Source: Alphaproteobacteria bacterium (GTDB lineage Bacteria; Pseudomonadota; Alphaproteobacteria; Rickettsiales; VGDC01). From it: a stretch of DNA of 21,630 bases. A program made the position numbers and the translations under genes. The notes beneath the pieces were generated by a model that had not been told where the DNA came from, did not search any database, and saw only the letters and a program-made list of their open reading frames with translations. The DNA is taken from the NCBI GenBank assembly GCA_016869895.1, contig VGDC01000002.1:1-21630 (forward strand), written 5' to 3'. Below, in pieces: positions 15,605-21,630 of the stretch (position 1 is its first letter; every line of letters begins with the position of its first letter).

Positions 15605-16973
15605 TTTGCACCTCAGAAGCATGGCCGAAGAACTCGCTCCACTGAAAGATGGCAAATCAGATCAGCTGCGCTTCAATGAAGCCATGCATCGTCACGAGTT
15701 CAGCGAATTGGTGGACGCCATTCCCACGCTCCCTTCTTTGAAGCATTTCGGCATGCAGCAGGCGGATCTTCAGGAAGCGGATTACCGCCGACTGGCGGAT
15801 GCACTCGCGACCCGCAACGATTTGGAAGAAATCGAACTGCATAAAAGCCTGATGACCGACGATGCCGCAGTCGCGATCAGCAATGCGCTGAAAAACCATC
15901 CGAATCTGAACAAAATCAACATCTCTTATTGTGACCTGAACGCCAAGGGATTAGAGGCTTTCACGGATGTCATCGCCGATTCCCCGCAGTTCCGCCATCT
16001 CGCCGCCAGCAGCAACCACTGGAATCAGGAAACGCTCGATAAGCTGGCACTTTCGCTGAGGGATAAACCAGCACTCGCCGCTCTTTCCTTAGGGCAACGC
16101 ACCCATGCTCCGCTTGATGAAACCGCGCTGGAACAGTCGCTTTTGCAACACCCCCACCCGAATCTCGTCACGGTCACGGGTGTTTCCTCGACCGCTATCG
16201 ATGCATTAGTAGATCGCAACCTCGCAGCGCGCACGAAAGTGCAGTATTTCCTGAAAGGACTTCGCGAAGGCCAGCAAGATTACGCCACCTTGTCGCGTCC
16301 GGATGTATTGACCCCGAATTACGATGCGACCGGACGTTTACAGGGCTGGGATGTCGCCAAGAATTTCAACCTCTTCGACGCGCTATTCCTTGCTCAGACA
16401 CGCCGCGACGCCATCGTCGATTACCAGAAGAACGATGCGGCATTCCAGCCCGTGGAACGCCTGCTGGACATGATGCCTACCATCGCCAAAGGTGAGGCGG
16501 TTACACCGCAATCCCTCTTCGAGGAAGACGCGCAGGACATCGCACCGCTGCACAATCCGCGCACATGGCAGAACCACCCCCAGCTCTTGCAAGCACTTGC
16601 CGAGCAAAAGGCACTGACGCCTGAAATCCTCACGCAAGAGACCCGTCGCGGTGACACGTTGCTGGAATCCGCTCTTCGCAACCTTCCAACCTCCACAGTG
16701 ATTGACCAGCTTGCGCCCCATGGCATCAAACTGGGCAAACAGACCTTGCTGGATGCGGAAGGCAAGCCCAACAAGGTGTTGGACATCATCATTTCCAAAG
16801 GTGAGCAGGCGCAGCTTTTCACCTATGAGAATTGGGTGGGAAGCTCACCCCGTGAACTGAACGCGGTTGTGGAAGCACTGCCCAAGGAACTCTCCGATAA
16901 CCTTCCGCCGCTGAACGGGCTACATCAGATTCTGCGCGCCGCACAGCCGAGCCGCACGGGGATTGGTCGCTGA
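15600..16973 (+). CDS. LRR array protein B: RI-type LRR plus conserved C-terminal module, GIGR tail
   Basis: 457 residues from ATG 15600, one nt after the stop of A. No Shine-Dalgarno is evident, so translation is probably coupled. Regular LRR units run ~25-190: e.g. LPSLKHFGMQQADL (44-57), RNDLEEIELHKSLM (72-85), HPNLNKINISYCDL (100-113), SPQFRHLAASSNHW (128-141), KPALAALSL (156-164). The strands alternate with 'xxLAxAL' helices, as in ribonuclease-inhibitor LRRs. HPHPNL at 184-189 closes the domain. The C-terminal module (~302-457) has APLHNPRTW 315-323, RRGDTLLESAL 349-359, HGIKLGKQTLL 374-384, NWVGSSPREL 411-420 and LPPLNGLHQILRAAQ 435-449, ending T-G-I-G-R. Its last ~70 residues are nearly those of A. 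Cytosolic by sequence, or exported by a route not needing an N-terminal signal. Function unknown. Confidence 0.8.
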   Translation: MPLHLRSMAEELAPLKDGKSDQLRFNEAMHRHEFSELVDAIPTLPSLKHFGMQQADLQEADYRRLADALATRNDLEEIELHKSLMTDDAAVAISNALKNHPNLNKINISYCDLNAKGLEAFTDVIADSPQFRHLAASSNHWNQETLDKLALSLRDKPALAALSLGQRTHAPLDETALEQSLLQHPHPNLVTVTGVSSTAIDALVDRNLAARTKVQYFLKGLREGQQDYATLSRPDVLTPNYDATGRLQGWDVAKNFNLFDALFLAQTRRDAIVDYQKNDAAFQPVERLLDMMPTIAKGEAVTPQSLFEEDAQDIAPLHNPRTWQNHPQLLQALAEQKALTPEILTQETRRGDTLLESALRNLPTSTVIDQLAPHGIKLGKQTLLDAEGKPNKVLDIIISKGEQAQLFTYENWVGSSPRELNAVVEALPKELSDNLPPLNGLHQILRAAQPSRTGIGR

Positions 16974-16979
16974 TATGCC
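16926..16979 (+). repeat. 54-nt junction repeat, copy 2 (B/C boundary)
   Basis: Second copy of the stop-T-ATG junction sequence found at 15551-15604, with two mismatches in the codons before G-I-G-R. Protein C itself does not end with this sequence, so the repeat marks the ends of A and B only. Confidence 0.9.
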
Positions 16980-18282
16980 CATCACCCCCATCGATGAAAT
17001 GCTGGACAATTTGCGGGAAGGAAAATCGGACGCGCTTCATCACAGCGGGCTCATCGACCCCATCACCTTCTACGAAATCATCGAAAGCGTGAAGGAAGCA
17101 CCGAAGGTCGAAAAGCTGCGCTTTTCCGCCAGTGGTTTTGATAAAGACGATGTGGAGCAGCTGTTGGAAGCCGTTGCAACGCGACCCGAATTGAAGGAGC
17201 TGGAACTTTCCGATGCGCCGTTCGACCGCAAAGGCGCCTTGCAGCTGGTGAATGCTCTTTCCAATGTGAAGGGGCTGCATGTCCTCAGGCTCAATAACTG
17301 CCAGATGAAAGATGAGGCGATGCAGCCCCTCGTAGAGTGGATTGCCACACAGAAAAACCTGCGCAGCATCGAGATACGCGGCAACGAATGGCATCAATCC
17401 ACCCACGACCGTCTGGCTTGGGCGATACGTGACAACACCAGCCTCGTGCGGATGGACATCCGCCCACAGGGTGAACGGCTGGATAACCATGCGTTCGAGA
17501 CCGCGCTGCTCCACAAGCCCCATCCGAATTTCTTCATGTCGGATATCAAATCCGGTCCTATTTTCAATCTCATCGGCCATAATCATCGCTACATGACCCT
17601 GACTGAGACGTTCATACAGAACAAGGTGCACGGGGCGAAGATGGATTATGCCGCCATCGCCCAGCGGATAAAGCCGGAATCCCTGTTCAACGCCGAATCC
17701 CACCGCGATGTGGTGGCCTATCGCCAGCAGAACACGCCGGACTATATGCGCGCTTACGATGATTTTCTGGAACAGATGCCGAAACTGCCCGAAGATAAAC
17801 CCGTCAGCCTCGCCGCCTTGATGCAGCCGGATGCGGAAGGCCTCACACCGCTCGAGAATCCGCTGGTGTGGAAACAGCATCCTAAGCTGCTTGCGGAACT
17901 TGCCGCCAAGGGCGAACTGACAGACGCAGCACTCAAGCAAGAAACACCAAAAGGCACGACCTTGCTGGAAGCCGCCGTCGCCTACCGCCCCTTGCCAGAA
18001 ACCTTGCAGGTGATGAATAAGCAAGGTTTACACATGCGCTTGCATCGCCTCATTGATGGTAGCGGGCAACACACGCGTCTGATGGAAACCGTTATGATGA
18101 AGGGTGAAACCTCTGCCCTCTTCGCGGCGGATAATTGGAAGGGTGCTTCGCCGAAAGAACCACCGCAGCTGCGCAATGCCTTGAGCGACAAAGCCCAGCT
18201 TCAAGTGCCGCCACTCAACGCGCTGATCCAGCAGATGCGGCTTAGCCAGCGTGACCGCACACAGGCAGGCATCGGGCGTTAA
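16975..18282 (+). CDS. LRR array protein C: RI-type LRR plus conserved C-terminal module, GIGR tail
   Basis: 435 residues from ATG 16975, one nt after the stop of B. LRR units span ~25-185: APKVEKLRFSASGF (42-55), RPELKELELSDAPF (70-83), VKGLHVLRLNNCQM (98-111), QKNLRSIEIRGNEW (126-139), TSLVRMDIR (155-163). KPHPNF at 181-186 ends this part. The C-terminal module (~276-435) has GLTPLENPLVW 289-299, PKGTTLLEAAV 325-335, MNKQGLHM 347-354, NWKGASPKE 387-395 and VPPLNALIQQMR 411-422, ending A-G-I-G-R. The tail upstream of G-I-G-R differs from that of A and B, so the last residues are conserved while their surroundings are not. The stop is 3 nt from the convergent queD stop. No export signal; function unknown. 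Confidence 0.8.
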   Translation: MPITPIDEMLDNLREGKSDALHHSGLIDPITFYEIIESVKEAPKVEKLRFSASGFDKDDVEQLLEAVATRPELKELELSDAPFDRKGALQLVNALSNVKGLHVLRLNNCQMKDEAMQPLVEWIATQKNLRSIEIRGNEWHQSTHDRLAWAIRDNTSLVRMDIRPQGERLDNHAFETALLHKPHPNFFMSDIKSGPIFNLIGHNHRYMTLTETFIQNKVHGAKMDYAAIAQRIKPESLFNAESHRDVVAYRQQNTPDYMRAYDDFLEQMPKLPEDKPVSLAALMQPDAEGLTPLENPLVWKQHPKLLAELAAKGELTDAALKQETPKGTTLLEAAVAYRPLPETLQVMNKQGLHMRLHRLIDGSGQHTRLMETVMMKGETSALFAADNWKGASPKEPPQLRNALSDKAQLQVPPLNALIQQMRLSQRDRTQAGIGR

Positions 18283-18285
18283 GCG

Positions 18286-18711
18286 TCAAAGGGTGAAATC
18301 GGCATAGCAATTCGGCGTTTCATGCACGCGGATAAGGCTGCATTCCAGCCCCTTGCCCACGAACATTCCCTGCACCACGTGCTCCATCAGATACCTTGCG
18401 ATATTCTCCGCCGTTGGATTATAGGGGAAGTAGAAGACCTTCTGCCCTGTCGCCCCTTCCAGCTGCGTGCCGAGCGGCTTGTCGGCCTCGTTGAGGATGG
18501 CGGTGTGGTCCCAATGTTCATCGATCCAGCCGCCCAGCTTTTCCTTGATGACACCGAAATCGACCACGCGCCCTTGCGCGTCCAGCTCGTCGGCCTTGAA
18601 CGTGGCTTCCACGACATAGCGATGCCCATGCAGGAACTTGCATTTGCTTTCATGCTCCATGACGCGGTGCGCGGCGTCGAACTCAATGCGGCGGGTACAG
18701 GTGATGGTCAC
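18286..18711 (-). CDS. queD: 6-carboxy-tetrahydropterin synthase QueD (PTPS family)
   Basis: 141 residues from a GTG (plus-strand 18709-18711) preceded by AGGGAGAG. QueD converts dihydroneopterin triphosphate to 6-carboxy-5,6,7,8-tetrahydropterin, the second step to preQ0 and queuosine. Zinc ligands H15 (FDAAHRV), H28 and H30 (FLHGHRY), nucleophile C24 (ESKCKF), the catalytic D68-H69 (EHWDHT) and E131 (VHETPN) are all present. The PTAENIARYL helix (99-108) is typical. The true PTPS alternative is less likely: queH is nearby and the C-x(3)-HGH spacing is QueD-like. It sits alone on the minus strand between LRR genes C and E, an unusual place for a que gene. Confidence 0.9.
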   Translation of the reverse strand: MTITCTRRIEFDAAHRVMEHESKCKFLHGHRYVVEATFKADELDAQGRVVDFGVIKEKLGGWIDEHWDHTAILNEADKPLGTQLEGATGQKVFYFPYNPTAENIARYLMEHVVQGMFVGKGLECSLIRVHETPNCYADFTL

Positions 18712-18862
18712 GATTCTCTCCCTCTGGATTCCTGCCTAAAATGCGGTGTGCGGCGTTCCATGTCAAGCACCCTAATATCTTACGGATTGGTGTTTTTTCG
18801 TCATCAAACCGTCATCTTTCCGTTATATAGTGCTGATAAACCGTATCAGGACTTTTCACCGG

Positions 18863-20281
18863 ATGACCATCCCTGCCGAAATTCTGGAAGAACTGGCGAC
18901 TGGCGAGCGCAACACGCTCACCCAGCATCCCAATGATTCCGCCAAATACCGCCCGATGACGCGGCAGGATGTGGACGGGCTTGTGCGCGCGTTGAAAACG
19001 AATCCAAACATCACCTCCATCGACCTGCAACACATGAAGGTTGGAGATGAATGGCTTCAGGAAATCGGCCATGCCCTGCGCGGCAACGCCTCGCTCAAAA
19101 ACCTGACGCTCAGCATCAACGGCATGGCTGATGACGCGGCAGCCACTTTCGCCAGCGTGTTAAAAAACCACCCCAGTCTGGAAAGCATTCAGCTTGCAGG
19201 GAACGATATGCTCACCGATGTCGGCATCGGCCAGCTCGCCCACACGTTCGGCACTTGCCCTAAGCTGAAATCCATCAATTTCAACACCAACCCCATCGGC
19301 TCAGGCGGTGCTGCCGCCATTGCGCAGATGATGCGCCGCTCCCCACAGCTTGAGAACCTCAACCTCGCCAGCTGCGGCATAGACAAAGATGCGACAAAGG
19401 CAAAATACATCGCCGAAGCGGTTCCCCTCTGCCCGAACCTCCTCAGCCTGCATGTGGCGGATGGTGGCGTGCCTCAGCACCAGAACCTCGCGCATTTCAC
19501 CGAAGGCAAGGTGACAGCCGACACCAATCCTAACCTCTTCTGGGTCACACCGAACGCGAACCACCTTTCCGCCCTCACCCAACGCAACATCAAAGACGCG
19601 GAGGCGGCATTCCGCCCCATCGAATCCGGCATGGGCGATCTGGAGAAGATGCGCAGTGTCGACATGGCGCGGATTTCCCCCATCCTCCCCATTCTGGGGC
19701 AGATGAACGCCCGCCCGAACATCCGCGTGGATGCGGCGAAACTCGCCACGGCGCGGGCTTACCTGCAATCCCCGCCGGAGGTAGATGTACAAACCGCTAC
19801 GGTTGATTCCCTGCTGGCGAAGGACGAAAAAGGCTTCACCGCCCTTGACCATCCTGCTACGTGGAAACACATCGGCGACATCGCCTCCACGCTGGAGAAA
19901 CGAGGCACACGTTTCGACATGGATTTCCTCAAGGGCAAGAACAGCCGTGGCGAGACATGGCTGGAAGTCGGCCTCGCCTCCGCAGCGGATAAGCTCATCC
20001 CTGTGCTGAATGAACGCGGCATCCAGATACGCGCCGAGCATCTCATCTTCAATAATACCCTTGGGGATACGGTGAAGCGGCTGCCTTTCGACGCACTTCT
20101 CGCCAGCGGCAAGCCCGAATCGCTCTTCACGGTCGATAACCTCAAGGGCGCATCCCAGCAGGAAGTCTCGCGCCTGTACGATGCCGTGCCGGAGCCACAG
20201 CAGCACCGCATCAACAATCTCTCGGCATTGCGCCAGCAACTGCGTGTCGCATCCACCCGTGCGCAGGGTATCGGACGATGA
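18863..20281 (+). CDS. LRR array protein E: RI-type LRR plus conserved C-terminal module, GIGR tail
   Basis: 472 residues from ATG 18863 (AGGA at 18848-18851); a GTG at 18830 would add 11 residues. This member has textbook ribonuclease-inhibitor LRRs at ~35-205: NPNITSIDLQHMKV (47-60), NASLKNLTLSINGM (75-88), HPSLESIQLAGNDM (103-116), CPKLKSINFNTNPI (132-145), SPQLENLNLASCGI (160-173), CPNLLSLHVADGGV (190-203). NPNLFW follows at 222-227. A helical linker leads to the C-terminal module (~312-472): GFTALDHPATW 324-334, NSRGETWLEVG 360-370, IPVLNERGIQI 379-389, NLKGASQQEV 426-435 and NNLSALRQQLR 451-461, ending Q-G-I-G-R. The NSRGETWLEVG segment is shared with F but not A-C. The first gene of its own unit, divergent from queD (151 nt between starts); TATAGT at 18826-18831 may be a -10 box. 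Function unknown. Confidence 0.82.
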   Translation: MTIPAEILEELATGERNTLTQHPNDSAKYRPMTRQDVDGLVRALKTNPNITSIDLQHMKVGDEWLQEIGHALRGNASLKNLTLSINGMADDAAATFASVLKNHPSLESIQLAGNDMLTDVGIGQLAHTFGTCPKLKSINFNTNPIGSGGAAAIAQMMRRSPQLENLNLASCGIDKDATKAKYIAEAVPLCPNLLSLHVADGGVPQHQNLAHFTEGKVTADTNPNLFWVTPNANHLSALTQRNIKDAEAAFRPIESGMGDLEKMRSVDMARISPILPILGQMNARPNIRVDAAKLATARAYLQSPPEVDVQTATVDSLLAKDEKGFTALDHPATWKHIGDIASTLEKRGTRFDMDFLKGKNSRGETWLEVGLASAADKLIPVLNERGIQIRAEHLIFNNTLGDTVKRLPFDALLASGKPESLFTVDNLKGASQQEVSRLYDAVPEPQQHRINNLSALRQQLRVASTRAQGIGR

Positions 20282-21630
20282 ACGCAGCACTGGAACAGCA
20301 AGAACCCCTCTTGCACCCTACCCTGCAGAGGCAGGTCGAAAAAGGCGAGATAGACCCCGCGAAATATATCGACGGCTTGAAGATCATCCGCGCCGAAGCG
20401 CCACTCCTTGCCGACGCCATCCGAAAAGCACCGAAGCTGACCACCCTGCGCCTAAGCGGGTGCGACCTCACCGAACGCGATCTGCAGCTCATCCTCGATG
20501 CGGCGGCTACCCACCCCGAACTGGAACACCTTGGTCTGCGTGACAACCGCATCTCTCTGGAAACCGCCGAGGTGTTGGGCGATGCTTTGCACGAATTCCG
20601 TCAGCTCAAAAGCCTTCGCCTGCGCGATACAGGAATAGACGCTTGTTCCCTCAAGCCCATCCTTGCGCCGCTGAAAGACCACCCTACCCTGCAATGGGTG
20701 AATTTCGGGCAGAACGATATTTCCGGCGAAGCCACGAAACGCATCTGCGAAACCATGCAGACGATACCCACCTTGGAGCACTTCAACCTCATGAGCTCCA
20801 ACTTGACGGAGCAGGATGCCCAGCCCATCGCATCGGCGGTGCGGGGTATGCGCAATCTCATGCACCTTCATTTGCATGATAATCCCGGGCTGGAAATAGA
20901 AGCCGCTACCGCCCAGATTCTCGGCGCGCTACTGGATAATCCCCACCCGAATCTCTACAGCGTGGTGAATAAAATCCCCAGCGGTGCACTGCGCGACCTC
21001 CTCGGCGAGAATGACGTGCAGGGCTATCAAATCCGCCATACAGTGCTCAAGAACGGCGATGATTTCGCCAAGCTGCGCAGTGCAGACTTCGCCCGCGTGG
21101 TCGAGCGTTCACCTCTCTTGCTCAAACAAAGCGACACCACGGGCAACGCGCTCATCGAACGCCTCAAAACCTTCATCGCGGAAGAACTACCCACGCTCGG
21201 CGAAAGCGAGATACCTTCTCCCACGCGCCTGCTCAACGAGGATTCCCGTGGCCTCACCATCTTGGATAATCCCGCGACATGGAAGCAATTCGGCAAGCTG
21301 GCGGAACGCCTTGAAACAGCGGGTTTCCCTGTCGATGAGGCTTTCCTGAACGGTAAGAACAGTCGTGGTGAGACATGGCTGGAGGTCGGCATCGCCTCTG
21401 CACCGGAAGAAGTGCTGCCCGCCTTGAGCGACCGTAACATCCGTTTGCAGGGCGAACAGCTGCTTACGGCGGATGGCAAAGCCTCGCCCCTTTTCAAATC
21501 CCTCATTGACAGCGGAAATATCAAACCGCTTTTCTCCTCGGAAAACTGGAAGGGCGGCAACACCCGCCATATCTATCAGGTCTTTGAGCTCCTGCCGGAA
21601 CATATGAAACGGCAGGTCAACGTGCATACC
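20278..21630 (+). CDS. LRR array protein F (partial, 3' end outside window)
   Basis: 451 codons are open from ATG 20278 to the window edge with no stop. The ATG overlaps the TGA of E (ATGA), and the frame aligns with E throughout, so the start is secure. LRR units at ~45-205: APKLTTLRLSGCDL (51-64), HPELEHLGLRDNRI (79-92), FRQLKSLRLRDTGI (107-120), HPTLQWVNFGQNDI (135-148), IPTLEHFNLMSSNL (163-176), MRNLMHLHLHDNPG (191-204). NPHPNL is at 221-226. The C-terminal module starts near 313: GLTILDNPATW 325-335, NSRGETWLEVG 361-371, LPALSDRNIRL 380-390, NWKGG 423-427. The final ~20-30 residues, where G-I-G-R is expected, are missing. No signal peptide or membrane segment. Function unknown; it pairs with E in sequence and in gene order. 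Confidence 0.82.
   Translation, partial: MNAALEQQEPLLHPTLQRQVEKGEIDPAKYIDGLKIIRAEAPLLADAIRKAPKLTTLRLSGCDLTERDLQLILDAAATHPELEHLGLRDNRISLETAEVLGDALHEFRQLKSLRLRDTGIDACSLKPILAPLKDHPTLQWVNFGQNDISGEATKRICETMQTIPTLEHFNLMSSNLTEQDAQPIASAVRGMRNLMHLHLHDNPGLEIEAATAQILGALLDNPHPNLYSVVNKIPSGALRDLLGENDVQGYQIRHTVLKNGDDFAKLRSADFARVVERSPLLLKQSDTTGNALIERLKTFIAEELPTLGESEIPSPTRLLNEDSRGLTILDNPATWKQFGKLAERLETAGFPVDEAFLNGKNSRGETWLEVGIASAPEEVLPALSDRNIRLQGEQLLTADGKASPLFKSLIDSGNIKPLFSSENWKGGNTRHIYQVFELLPEHMKRQVNVHT

Noticed and set aside
16819..18024. 401-residue minus-strand open frame across LRR genes B and C
   Set aside because: A by-product of biased codon use; the plus-strand frames align with three further paralogs, this one with nothing.
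19301..20290. 329-residue minus-strand open frame
   Set aside because: Antisense to LRR gene E, with no recognisable features.
14300..21630. CRISPR-like or toxin-immunity array
   Set aside because: Repeats are whole protein-coding genes; no short spaced repeats, nuclease or toxin motifs were found.

Overview
The window reads as a chromosomal piece of a moderately GC-rich alphaproteobacterium. This is a judgement from gene content and style: a short single-unit Ppx/GppA protein overlapping rlmE, queH as the last queuosine step, a YheS-like ABC-F protein, and dense packing with abutting or overlapping genes. I cannot name the species. A host-associated or predatory lineage would fit the effector-like genes at the right end, but that is inference.

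Left part (1-5916): the 3' end of a probable penicillin-binding protein 1C; a small secreted NTR/TIMP-like protein; a YeiH-family membrane transporter followed 3 nt later by an ABC-F ATPase; a soluble M48-like metallopeptidase on the minus strand; and queH. Middle (5917-7357): an Ntn-hydrolase of the acid ceramidase/NAAA/C45 kind, an intrinsic terminator, and tRNA-Gln(CUG). The last 19 nt of the tRNA occur again 128 bp downstream, next to the terminator, and a perfect 18-bp hairpin starts at the tRNA's CCA end. This looks like a small insertion or integration scar.

Housekeeping block (7358-14231): ppx/gppA-rlmE-selO with two 11-nt overlaps; argS on the other strand; then a DEAD-box helicase whose motif II reads DETD, followed by pdxH.

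Right part (14300 to the end): the most unusual region. It holds at least five paralogous proteins of about 430-472 residues, named LrrA, B, C, E and F here only for reference. Each has an N-terminal ribonuclease-inhibitor-like leucine-rich repeat region, a shared C-terminal module of about 155 residues with an ankyrin-like rhythm, and, in all four complete copies, the C-terminal residues G-I-G-R. They are packed as A-B-C (1-nt gaps) and E-F (ATGA overlap); queD lies between the two groups on the opposite strand. F runs off the window, so the array is longer. I do not recognise this family. No signal peptide, membrane segment or enzyme motif is visible in it, so cytosolic scaffolds or exported effector-like proteins are the main possibilities.

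Four convergent gene pairs meet with 0-3 nt between stop codons, leaving no room for terminators. I saw no CRISPR array, transposase, phage gene or rRNA.
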